Shown here piece by piece: positions 1 to 11,300 of a stretch of DNA of 64,000 bases. The position numbers and the translations under genes were made by a program. The stretch is from Piezodorus guildinii. Lineage: Eukaryota; Arthropoda; Insecta; Hemiptera; Pentatomidae. Every line of letters begins with the position of its first letter. The stretch's first letter is position 1. The notes under the pieces were generated by a model. That model saw nothing but the letters and a program-made list of their open reading frames with translations, searched no databases and was not told the DNA's origin. The DNA is taken from assembly GCA_023052935.1 (NCBI GenBank), contig CM041292.1, forward strand, positions 111,257,436 to 111,321,435, in the 5' to 3' direction.

Positions 1-390
1 CTTTTATTTGCTCCTGTATTTATTTCAATCTTGCGTTACATCTTGTAATTGAAAAGTTAGTCAGCTCATTAAATTTTTTTATCGGTTTAACAAGTTTAAT
101 CAAAATCGTCAGAGCTGTATTTGAGAATTTGTTCTTCTTGTTCGCCGATTTTGATAAAAAGTTGCTGAAACAATTCAGGCATATAAGCTCCTAAAATTTG
201 AAATTTCAGTTTTTAAAACTTATTGTTCTCGTGCTTGACTTACATACACATACAAACCTTTTTGCGGGACCTGGTCATTTGGATTAAGAAGATCATAAAG
301 CGTGTATTTCAGTTGAAAAATTAAATTCAAAATTTTCACGATCGAAATACTTTTCCTTATTATATACTTCATACTGAAAGTAATTTTCGT
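1..390 (+). repeat. 3' part of the ~820-bp TIR repeat (family T), diverged
   Basis: From about 50 to 385 the sequence follows the 3' half of family T. It has the same order of landmarks as the better copies at 42,357 and 32,501: an 'AATCAAAATCGTC' block, a 'CCTTTTTGCGGGAC' block, a 'TTTTCACGATCG' block and a terminal AGTAA-type end. It is diverged and lacks the 5' half. Nothing else is seen in this stretch. Confidence 0.55.
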
Positions 391-475
391 TTCTTATTTA
401 CAATACAAAACATATCGCAAAAAATATATAAGATATTTATAATTATGGAGTTCAGTTGACCGTTGAGAATATTAA

Positions 476-871
476 ATGAGGAAGATGGTTGGGGTTGCTG
501 TCATAAAAAAAAAAACACACCTTAACAAGTAGTACTTATTTTAATTGTGTGCCGACGTTTAGGCCTAAATTGTGGGCTTTCATCAGGTCTAATAGAAATA
601 AGATAACAACCAATGTATAGAAAATCAATGATAAGCTAGGTACATAATTGGAATATTATCATCTTAATTTGATGTTTGCTTCCATACTTTATTACTGTCA
701 TCTTATTGTTATTTTACATTTAATTTTATGTTTGTTTCCATATTGCTTTACTGTCAACATATTATTATCATTTGCCTAACATATCAATAATTTTCTAATT
801 ACATTTGTTGTTATCTTTTTGTGTTAATGTTTGTTGTTTTTTTATGACCGCACCCCAACCATCTTCCTCAT
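476..871. repeat. Inverted-repeat cassette with hammerhead-like core
   Basis: About 31 bases at 476-506 recur inverted at 842-871, with one indel and one mismatch (arm core AGGAAGATGGTTGGGG). The ~400-bp unit codes for nothing. On its - strand near 545-596 lie CTGATGA, a GCC/GGC stem and AAACGTC, the order seen in the hammerhead-like sequences of Penelope-like elements, but the GAAA box reads TAAA. A much shorter cassette with the same arms lies at 55,630-55,731. No clear target-site duplication was found. Confidence 0.6.
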
Positions 872-1590
872 CTTATAGGATATTTAAGTTCTCTAAACTA
901 CAGACTGTTTAAAAGAGAAACTATTTGATATTTCCCTGATGAAATATTGCCTTAATTTATGTTAAGGCTTCAGCTGCATCTTGACCCTACAAGGAAAAGA
1001 GGTTTCGCTGGCTAAGAAGTGAGGCAGCGTAGATGGCTACGATTAAATCCTCACGTATTAGTTCTTATTAATACTTGTTTTAGAACTTGCTTGAATATGA
1101 TTTGAGCGTCATTGAGTGAGGCCGGTTGGGTCAGCACCTGTTTTAGCATACCTGGGATTCGATGACCTTCCGAGAAATCCACAACCTTTCGGTTTTCCTC
1201 TGAGAAGTGTGACCCATTGACGTCAGGAATTCACTTGGGGCTAGTTCTACTAGAGCTATTTTAGTAACATACTTTCTTCTTTCTTTTTCTTGAGTATTTT
1301 ACGCCTTCTTCTCTCCATTAATGCCAAACAGGACGACTTTTCCTGTAGATAACCAACCTATTCAAACCACAGTGGGTCGAGATTCATTCTTAGGTACTTC
1401 CGTGAAATTTCAACCCAGTAATAAACAGTAATAAACTCTTTGTGGTTTAACCACTTTAATAGTATAAGTGATTAACTGAGAAAAGCTGCAATGATTCATA
1501 TTATTTGATAGTAATATTTCTACCTTCACCCTAAAATGTGTAGGAAATAAAAAAATGAAAATAAAATGTATGCCTATATATATTTAACGA
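872..1590. other. Non-coding stretch, nothing recognised
   Basis: No open frame longer than about 60 codons, no splice-flanked conserved peptide and no repeat shared with the rest of the window was seen. The piece at 1,110-1,250 has higher GC than its surroundings but is not identifiable. Confidence 0.4.
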
Positions 1591-3000
1591 AATACTGATT
1601 AAAGAGCAAGTCCCAGCATAATGGAAAAGATCTAAAACAATTCTTTTACACAAAAAAGGGGATAAAGAAGAAATTGGAAATTACCGACCCATATCTTTGA
1701 TTTCGTCTATTGGTAAGCTGTTCACATCAATTTTAAATGATAGGATAAAGAAACAAATTGAATACTATATAACAGTTGAACAGGCAGGATTCAGGAAGGG
1801 TTTTTCAACCATAGACCATCTTCGCACTGTGAATCAGTTAATAGAAAAATCAAAAGAATATAATATTACTCTGTATCTAGCATTTGTTGACTTCACTAAA
1901 GCTTTTGACAGCCTCAACCATGAGAGTATATTTTCAGCTTTGAAACACATAGGCGTGGCAGAAAAATACATTTCTATAATTACTGAACTATATAGTGATA
2001 ACATCGCATATTTTGAAACAGATATTAAAGGACCTATATTTCCTGCAAAAAAAAGATGTTAGGCAATACGACCCTCTCTCTCTAACTCTTTATAGCGGTC
2101 CTAGAATTTGCTCTTAGAAATTTGGAATGGCAAACCAAAGGAATTAATATCAACGGAAACAAATTAAATCATCTAAATTTTGCAGACGACATAGTGTTGA
2201 TATCAAGTACCCAGGACGAGTTAATAGAAATGCTGAAAGACTTGGAGAGAGTGTGGTCAGGTTGGTCTTGTGATGAATTTATCCAAAACTAAAATAATGA
2301 CAAATTCAGAAAATATATCTAAAATAGACAATTCTCTCGCAATAATAGGATTAGTCAAAGACATTACTTACCTAGGACAGACCATATCATTCGATGACCG
2401 CCTTTCCAAAGAAATCCAAAAACAAATTGCTTCTTGCTGGAAAACATTTTGGGTCTTCAAAAGCATAATGAAAATTTCCACCGAAATCAAGTGGAAAAGG
2501 CTAATATTCAATACCTGTAATTCTCCCAACTTTGACTTATGGAAGCAAGACATGGTCCTTCACTAAATCTCAGGAAAGAAGAATTAACGTTTGGCAAAGA
2601 AGAATGGAGAGGAGCATGACAAATGTCAATTTAAAGCATAGAGTAAAAAATACGTCTCTGAGAGAGGCCACATTGATGAGGGATGCTCTAGGTTGTATAA
2701 AGAAACTAAAATGGGAATGGGCTGGGCATTTAATGCGAATAAAGGACCCCAGGTAGGGCAAGGCAGTTACCGAATGGACACTTCTCAGGAAGAAACGCAA
2801 GCAAGGAGGTCAACTCAAGAGATGGTCAGACGAAATTAAAAAACAAGAAGGAATATCATGGCACAGGAAAACAGAAGATCGAAATATTGGGAATTAAAAT
2901 GCCAAGAAATTGAAAAACAAGCAGCGAACTCATAACCCAGAAGGTACTGCCGGTCACCGATCAAGACTAATCCTCCTTCAGGAGAGGCCTACACATCAGT
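1590..3000 (+). mobile_element. RTE-like LINE reverse transcriptase relic
   Basis: The frame opens with the RT motif 'KKGDKEEIGNYRPISL' (about 1,650-1,700). It continues with the 'QAGFRKGFSTIDH' block and the catalytic 'FVDFTKAFDSLNH' (first Asp), stopping at 2,062. After a frameshift, 'VRQYDPLSL' and 'LNFADDIVLISS' (second catalytic Asp pair) follow, and then the C-terminal block 'TYGSKTWSF...' to about 2,950. Several stops and shifts make it inactive. Short frames at 1,697-2,062, 2,270-2,566 and 2,532-2,756 are pieces of one ancestral ORF. No endonuclease domain is visible upstream, so it is 5'-truncated. Confidence 0.85.
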
Positions 3001-3289
3001 GGAATATTTTTATTTATTTAAACATAAAAGTTTTATTTGAACAAGTTTCTTTTTGCAATTTTATTAAAAATATATTAGTAAACTTTATTTAAAAAGTTGT
3101 ATACAGTATTTGATCAAACATAGTTTCTTTTTATTTATATAAATTATTAAAAGTGTTTTAAAATAAAAATAAATATTTTGAACTTTATGTATCAACAAAA
3201 TTGTAAATATGTGTAAATAAAAGCTTATCATATCATACCATATCATATATATATGTATGTAAGAACCCAATTCATCGACCTTTTTATTT

Positions 3290-3472
3290 TATAATTTTAT
3301 TTGAAATTATTCGGGTTTTAGGCCCTTAACTTAATAGTTGTTAAGTTCAATACTGGCAGTGTTGAAAAGGATCCTATGTTTATGACGGAGGTTTGAAACG
3401 TCAAATAAAGAAAATTAAGAAGGAGTAATAGTTAAGGACCTAAAACCCGAATGATTTCAAATAAAATTATAA
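3290..3472. repeat. Foldback/MITE-like element with ~43-bp inverted arms
   Basis: The left arm 3,290-3,332 and right arm 3,430-3,472 are nearly complementary (shared core TAAAACCCGAAT on one strand). The ~100-bp loop holds a smaller hairpin, TGACG...CGTCA, at 3,383-3,403. It codes for nothing. Its type is unknown: no clean duplication was found at the ends. Confidence 0.6.
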
Positions 3473-3619
3473 TATATTAAATTATATTTTTTTTTCTTCT
3501 TTTTCTTCTATGGTAACCCCAAGGAAGGAGAGTTCAATTATTATGAGTAACATGTTCCATGCCTATTACGTAGGCACACTACACGTAATACTATGTTATA
3601 TTTATAAATATATTATTAA

Positions 3620-4780
3620 ATGTGCAGGGATGTCGACAACTTATAGAATGTTAAAGCGTTTTAAGTATTGTTTTGTTTGTCCATGTTCAGTCAGAAATTG
3701 TGCCACCTTGTAGTTACTACTTAGTATGTTTTTGTAGTTGTGGTGTGTGATAAGGGGAACAAATCTATGAAGGCTTGGTGACTTCGGTGAAGCAGCCCAG
3801 GAACGGCTCCAATTTACTATCGTCTCCTTCCTCATCTCCCCTTTGATGTAAGATATGGAAATCTTATTGTAGGATATCGGAAGGCCACTCTGAGCCGCTA
3901 TCTTTGCAAGTGTCCGCTCGTTCGTTGCCTTCTAGTCCTGAGTGCCCCTTTATCCACATTATGCTAACGTTTTTATTTTCGGTATGTAGCTTAAACAAAT
4001 TAATTCAGATTTCCTCAGCTAGTCCGTCATGAATTTTTGTATTTTGAATGGGATGTATAACGCTCATGTTGTCAGTGTAGATAGTTATGTCTGTAAATAC
4101 ATCGTCATATTTTCATGGAGATATTCTGTCGCTCTGAGAACAGTTAGTTTCTCCGCCTGGTTGTTCTAGCATTCCGATCCTAGCTTGCATTGAGCTTCAA
4201 TCAGTTTTCCATGTTGATCTTTTAGAAGCCATGCACATCCTACGTTCTCTCCATTTTTTGCCCCCGTCTGTAAATATTTCTGTATTTGTATCTTTGTCAT
4301 TTTGTACCTGTGTTTCTGTCTTCGCATCTTGGTCAGTTTGTACCTGTGTCATTATATTTGCGTGAGTTGCTGGATGAATCCAATTTATGCATTCATTTGG
4401 TAGATCCCTTCTGTCGAGCAAAATATTTTTATAGTCTGTATGTCGTTTCTTAATGTTAACTAGTTCTGCAGTCTCTTTTATTTTGAACTCTATTGGAATT
4501 GTTCCAGCCGAAACACAAGCAACTTCTTGAAACATAGTGTGGTATGCCTTACATATTTTTATGGCCTTCAGTCTTTGGAGCCTGCGAAGTTTCATAAGAT
4601 GGTTTTTCGGAGCATAGCTTCATGCCATACGTGTACTGCATAGAGTATTTTCGGTAAAATAGCTCGATACATAATCTTAAGACCCTCGCATACTTTTTTT
4701 TTCCTTTATATAAATACACACGCACGCGTGTAACTCCGTTATTTTTGAAGGTAGAGAACAAATTCTATAACGTTTTCTAA
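3620..4780 (-). mobile_element. I/R1-like LINE relic with RNase H domain
   Basis: Read on the - strand, the fragment has an RT C-terminal block 'AYHTMFQEVACVSAGTIPIE' (4,470-4,560). A spacer follows, then the RNase H start 'EIFTDGGK' (about 4,260) and the RNase H end 'IMWIKGHSGLEGNERAD' (about 3,900-3,965). The downstream block 'VAQFLTEHGQTKQYLKRF' (about 3,645-3,720) is typical of R1-type 3' ends. Stops and frameshifts break it throughout. The order RT-thumb, RNase H, C-terminal block is that of I/R1-clade elements. Confidence 0.8.
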
Positions 4781-4789
4781 TCGGTACAC

Positions 4790-5220
4790 CGCTATTAATA
4801 TAAACACAGAAAAAAAAAGAAACAAACAAAAATTTAAATGTCACCTATATATACGCCCATGACTTTTCTATATTATGGGTTATTTTTCATAGATAAAATT
4901 GTAAAAAATATTTAAAATCGAGAAAAATGTGCATAGAGTTTTAAAATCAGTAAAGTGCAATAAAAAAGAGAAAAATACTGGTATATATATTGAAGCCAAA
5001 TTAGAAGAAATGCCATTCCCCCAAAACAAATTTATCGATTAGATTTTCGAAATCAAGTCACCGCGATAAACAAAGAAAGAAAAAAATAATCTTAAGCTTA
5101 ATCACAAGCTATAACTTATAAGATAACTCGTTTATTATTGATGATATAGAAAAAAACGCTGCAAATTATTACAAAATGGTTTATTATTTCCAAATAACAA
5201 TATTAGGGTATAACCGTGTG
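4790..5220 (+). repeat. Fragment of interspersed repeat family D
   Basis: The block around 4,920-4,970 ('AGTAAAGTGCAATAAAAA') and the block around 5,157-5,210 ('CGCTGCAAATTATTAC', then 'CAAATAACAATATTA') recur at 41,840-42,260 and 39,470-39,530. No coding potential is seen. It abuts a LINE relic at about 5,220. Confidence 0.5.
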
Positions 5221-6869
5221 CACGTGTTAAATATAACTTTTTCCTCCAAAATTCTGGATTTCCCACTATCTGGAAAAAAAAAAACAGTGCATCCTATCAG
5301 TAAAACTTTCAACTCTACATCCCTGAAAGGCTATTTCTATTCTCTCGAACCTCTCTAAGCCTTTAGAAAGAATACTTCAGACACAATTATCAAATTTCCT
5401 ATAAAACTCTGAACTTCTTGAACCTTTCTAATCTGGCTTCCGACCTGGATTCTCCACACAATCCGCTCTCCTTAAAATTACCAATGACATACACACTGCT
5501 ATGGACGAAACTAAACTCACTGTACTAATACTTCAGGACTTCTCGAAAGCATTTGACTCCCTGGATCACTCTATCCTTTTCCAATAGCACTATGAGGTTG
5601 TTTCAATCATTTATTTCTGACAGAACTCAAGCTGTCACTGTTCCTAATCATCTATCTTCCTTTCGAGCCCTCTCGGCAGGTGTGGCCCAGGACTCAAGCA
5701 TCTCTCCTCTTCTTTTTAATTGTTATATCGATGACCTTCCCAACTCTATCCATCATTGTTCCCACCATCTATACGGTGACGATTTTCAGATCTATTCATC
5801 CTTCTCTCCCTCCGAGTCACTAGAAGCATTCAAGAAGATTCAATTTTACTAGAAGCATATTCAAGAAGACCTTGACAGAATCTGTGCCTGGGCAACCCTG
5901 AATAAAGTAATGCTAAATGCTATGAAAACTGGCCATTCTAATTGGTTACAATTCTCTTCTCAGATCCGATACCATATTTTCGAATCTCACCCTAAATGAT
6001 CACCCAATCATCTTCACTTCCTCTGTCAAAAACCTGGGTATTACCATTGACCAAACCCTTTCCTGGAAACCCCATATTGCCCAAATTTCCCGTAGAACAA
6101 TAAGTACCCTCAACCATTTCCACCGCTTTTCTACTATCCATCCGTATCCTCCTTGTATCCGCACTTATTTTCACCCTCCCCCACACCTCCCTTAAACTAT
6201 TGCTGCTTAGTATATGGTGGCCTGTCGGTGGTGCTTGAGGACTGGCTAAAACGAATCATGAACATATTTTTAAGATTTGTCCTCAGTACTCCGAAGAGGT
6301 CTCAGGTGACCCATTTTTACGGCGAGAGACTGGCTTCTTTCCCCAATCCGCAGACAATATTTCCTAGGATCACATCTTTGCCAAATCATTAATTCCCAGC
6401 ATCCTCCCTACATCCACAGTCTCCTAAAATTAAAATTTTCACTCGAAACAAGATCGCGCCATTCCGACCTTTGCTTTCCTACACATAGGACTAAATCTTT
6501 TGATCGTTCCTTCCTTGTCCGCTCCTCTACTTTCTGGAATTCTCTACCTACTCATATCCGCCATGCTGCTTTTCTCTCCTCATTCAATTCCCAACTTTTT
6601 CAATACCTTTTATTATCCCAAAAAGACGCTTAAAAATTGTGATATTCATATTCTTGACATCATAATTTAAAAGAGGAGTATTATTTGTTGTCTAGACATT
6701 GTCTATATTTAAACTCTCTTACCTATTAATTTATTCCAATTTTGTTCAACACAATATTTTCTAAGAATTGTTTTTATTCTATTTTGTTGTTGTATATATT
6801 TGTTGTATATAAGTGTGTGCGTGTGCGCGTGTGTGCATGTGTGTTGGTGTGTGCGTGTGCGTGTGCGTG

Positions 6870-6900
<31 letters not shown>

Positions 6901-7062
6901 TTTTATGCGTGTGTATATATACACATATATTAACCCATAATTGTAAATAGTAATTAATTATGTATTCTGTAGGCCAGACATGTATATTTCAACTGTACAA
7001 ACATGTTAATCTTAAGAGACTCAGTGCCAGAATAAAAATTATTTTATATTCTATTCTATTCT
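5220..7062 (+). mobile_element. Jockey/CR1-like LINE, 3' half, with ATTCT tail
   Basis: The conserved RT order is visible across broken frames. It runs from a 'PLSGKKKTVHPISK' start (5,260-5,300) and 'SGFRPGFSTQSALLKITND' (5,430-5,490) to 'LILQDFSKAFDSLDHS' (first catalytic Asp, 5,525-5,575), 'SPLLFNCYIDDLP' and 'LYGDDFQIYSS' (second catalytic pair, first residue Gly where Ala is usual). The C-terminal part 'FWNSLPTHIRHAAF' runs to about 6,630. The 3' UTR holds a GT microsatellite and ends in ATTCT repeats at 7,040-7,062, a typical LINE tail. It has several stops and is inactive. Confidence 0.85.
6812..6902. repeat. GT-rich microsatellite
   Basis: A (GT)n run with scattered GC and A interruptions, inside the 3' UTR of the LINE. 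The open frames reported on both strands here are simple-repeat translations, not genes. Confidence 0.95.
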
Positions 7063-7340
7063 GTAAATCTATAATCCGGTGGACGGAATGAATTTATGCT
7101 TGTGCAAACTAAAAGCATTCTATTGACTGACGTGAGCACTTTCTCTGAGGTAGCAAGTTATTTTGATTCCGTTTATTTGCTCCTCTCACTTAAATGATTC
7201 TTATGTTTTCTTCAAGCTGCCTGTCCTTGACGTAAGCGCTCCCGCACTCCTCAGCTCGAGTGGCACTTCCTCCACGGCGGAGGCAATCCCCACCCAGACT
7301 TGAAGATATACCTCCCGGCGACCCTAGCCTTGGTGCAGGA

Positions 7341-7445
7341 ATGGAGCTCTTGTTGTTGGTGCTGGTTGCCCTCTGTGGATCCATCTTAGCCAAGCCGTTG
7401 GATGGTCAATGGGTGTTTCCCGATCAACTGGATGCTTTCACCAAG
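7341..7445 (+). CDS. Kazal gene 1, exon 1 (signal peptide)
   Basis: Thirty-five codons from the ATG to the donor at 7,446. The hydrophobic core spans residues 2-16. The exon ends in 'FPDQLDAFTK'. The GC-richer leader before it (about 7,210-7,340) is probably 5' UTR; a longer in-frame reading there starts only at GTG. Confidence 0.85.
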
Positions 7446-8289
7446 GTAACCAATATTTAGTCATTTATTTTTACTTTAGTGCGCTACCGCCTTAGTTTCA
7501 ATTTTTTTCTATCACGTAATTATGATTGATCTATTTCCTTCATAAAACTCATTAACCCTTAAGTGGTAATATGTTAGTCAATATAAGATAAACGGTTGTC
7601 TCTGATTAAAATTACACGGGTAAACATGTTAAATCGGATTTGCGTAATTCTTTACAACTGATTGTTAAACGAAGCAGCTTGGTCCTTAATTTTAATGAAT
7701 GAGAATGAATTGATTTATAAAAATGCAAAATATTGAAATATATCTCGAAAAATTTCTTCTATACCTCCAAAAATTCTAAAAACCCTTCCTCTAATGGGAA
7801 TAAACGAGATCTTTAAGATTCTCGAAATTTTCTCATATCTTAGTCATTTAATTACTTAAATATATAGCTCAAACTCGCAATCGGATTTGCAAATTAAAAT
7901 TCATTATAAATAGATTGCAAGATTTATTGGAATTATATCTTTATGGAAACAATCAGTCCATTATTCATCACGAAATATACTATTGTATTGCCATAAATAA
8001 TGAACTTATATTGTTTTAAACATTTTTTCTTAAATATAAGCGGATATTTATTTACTATAAAATTTATTATAATATAAGCCAAATTTTTATTTTATTATAT
8101 GTGTATGTACCGGTGATATTGCTTTACTAATAATCTTTGGTATATAAAATATTTTTTAACTGGCCGAAATAAGTTAAATGGTCTCGAATATTCTCCCTAC
8201 AATACTACTTCATTAATGCACATTTAATAACGAATGAGCCTTGTGGTTGAAGACTCCAAATAGTACATACATAAAGAATCAATTTAAAG

Positions 8290-8361
<72 letters not shown>

Positions 8362-11300
8362 TCTACAGTTGCTTTAGTATTGAATAAATTTTTGTTTCAA
8401 CCGCTTGTTTGTGTGAGCATCAGAATCCGGCAATACGGGACAAGTGTATTGGACCGTTGAACATACTTAATTCGAATTTAATTGTAAATATAAATGAGAA
8501 GTTTTTTTTTTTCACAAAATGTATTACAGTACCGATAACTGATAAACAGACCCTTTCAAAGTTTACATTTATTATAATATATTTATATATATATATATAT
8601 ATATATAAATATATATTTCTTGCAACTACTAACAATGCGAAATTGTCAATTACACGTATTTATAATTAACAATATGAAGTGTACTTTAGTAGAAGAAAAA
8701 TGGAAAATTTGGCATTTACTAATTAATTTAACGTTACTTCTTACTGCTATGGCTAATCAGTCGATTCTACAGTGGGCGTCATTAATTTTGCCTATTCGGG
8801 TTTAATTAGGATAGGGGTCTTTGGCGAGTATCTGACATCGCACATGCTCGGAACCATCACTTTTCGTCTCCTCGGAAGAACGGCAGAAGCTAAGATTTTC
8901 TCTACCTATAAAAATCCTAGAGCCATCTGCCGGGTTTTCACCATACAGGGTTGTTATTCTAGCCCCTACACCATATAAGTCCACAGGTTACCTATCAGGT
9001 TATGTCAATCTTATTCTATCCGAGAAAAGTAGATCGGCATTTGTTCCAAGCTTTCAAAACGAAAGGAAAATCAACTCACCCCAGTTGGATTCCAATGCGC
9101 TCACATCTTCCCTTTAATAAAATTTTGGAAAAAAAAGTTTCTTTAAAAACAGACCTTTCGAATTAAGTAACAATAGTTACTGATTTTATAGCTTTGCTTC
9201 TGCTGGATCTAATGAAAGACAAACCACATTCACGTGAATAACCTTTTGTGTTATATGGTAAAAAATGATAGCTGTTTAGGTTCTATTAATTATGCATAGG
9301 TTTAAGAACGACATATGTATAGAAACTTTTTATGTATTTCTGGGACAGGAGAATTTGTTGTTTTTTGTTTAAACAAAAAAACAACAACGAACTATTGTAG
9401 TGTGCTGAAAATATTTTAGAAAAATTGAATGAAAACTAGATTCGTTCTATTTCGACTGTGAATCACTGTATATAGATTGTTAAAGGGTTTTCACGAGAAG
9501 GAGTTTCGTAAATATAAATATTTTGTCTTACGACACTATTTGCGAAAAAATTTACGAAAATACATTTTCTGACAATTTCGCTATATTGGACCTTTCATTG
9601 GAGGATCAGCCTACAGAACCAATGCATTAAAAAAAATCTTTACTTTGTAGAAATAATCATAGAATAGATCAAACCAATGTTCTTTTTTTATTCAAACGGA
9701 CCATATAATAGAGATGAAACTAGAATGTTTAAATAAACACATTGAAAATCATACCAGATTATGATACTTTCCCTACTTGAAAAACGTTGTCTGCTAAAAT
9801 TCCATTGAAAAATGATCAGACATAAACATACTAAGATTAAGCTAAACTAACTATCTAAGTTTATATTCAGTAAGGGGGCGATGGGTAAGATACTGCGATT
9901 TTAGCCTCCTTTTTCTCATTGCTTTTCCGGCTGGAGCAGAAAATTATTTCTCTTATACTCGTATGAGCGGTGGATAAATTTTGTCCAGTTCGAAAATGTT
10001 CTGATTATCTTATTTGAGGGTATATCTCGTGGTAGAGCGTGAAGTTGACCGAATCACCTTGCCAACTGAACCCTCAAACCTTCAAACAGTAGTAATGAAA
10101 AATATTTTTTGATAACTAGGAAATGAAAAACATTTTAGTCTTAAACGAATTTACTTATAAAATCTTTACTCTTACCCGGTAGGGTATTTTCAAATTTACT
10201 CGAGGAAAGAAATTAGTACAAGAATTCAGGAAATGAATAAAGTAAATCATTATTAAAAGAATTTGCTGCCACCATAGTCACCCATACCATAGACCTTTCC
10301 AAGTCCATCCACTAATGAGTAGCCCCCCCTCCCATACCTTCTGCGTACCCGGTATTTGTAAAAAGGCTTCTAGGTCGTGACGCGCACTGAGTAAAACCAG
10401 GCTGTGAATTGGAATTTCAATTTTTCATGAACAGCATTATTTGTTGATAGGTGTTGAATTCCCCAAACTTGTGTCTCATCGGAACAATCCGAGCTGTAGT
10501 GTAGTCAATGAAACAATGTACAAATATTTACATCCACCAACAACAAAGTAGAAAATTAATAAGTATTATGCGGTACTGAAACGTGTAATTATATTTTAAT
10601 GACCTCCATAGTGCATACAATTAGATTAGACTCGATTCAGGATTGATGGAAATGTGGAGATTGACAGTTTGTGCACTAGCTCGCCCGTCAATATTCAGCG
10701 TCCCAGATGGAGGGAATGTCAATCCGACAGCCTAATGACTTGGGGCCAGGAGCGGTCACGAAAGAGCCAAGGATCCGCCGAGGACTATTTACTAAAACAG
10801 CACGACCCGGGGACCAGGAATAGATTTGATGAGAACAGTAAGACGTCACGTCATAACGCAGCTACCGCAATTTATTTTCTAATCTTCTGTAACTCGATAA
10901 GCTATAGGTCATCAGATTGCCTCCGAAAGTGGGCTTTTCATTCCTGGTTAAAGCATCAATTTGCCAAAGAAATAGGCCTCTAAATGTGCGTGACAATAGG
11001 CAGTGCCTCGATGTTTTTATAATTCTTACATCATGGCTACTAATGAAAACACGAAAGCAGGATCCTAAAAGAGATTTGCTGCAGAAGTAATTTGACAACT
11101 ATTATTTGAAGACAGCTTTAGATGAGAACTACCTGATTGTGAATAGCTCTGGATTGGAAAATTCTTTCCAACTGCAATACCCACCAAATACTTGGTACAA
11201 GGTACTGCTGACATGTTTCACGTACGTTTTAATTGCTAAGCTAATATAATAGGCGTGTAGAAGTTGGCAAAAACATTTATTTCAAAAGCTCAATCATTTT

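Noticed and set aside
938..990. A further hammerhead-like motif (CTGATGA at 939)
   Set aside because: No GAAA box, stem II or pairing stem I follows at the required distance.
6709..6933. Open frames on both strands with poly-Cys/Val or His/Thr peptides
   Set aside because: Translations of the GT microsatellite.
7260..7340. Longer N-terminus for Kazal gene 1
   Set aside because: The frame opens with GTG, not ATG, and would bury the signal peptide. The ATG at 7,341 gives a normal secretion signal. The same holds for 23,481 in gene 2.
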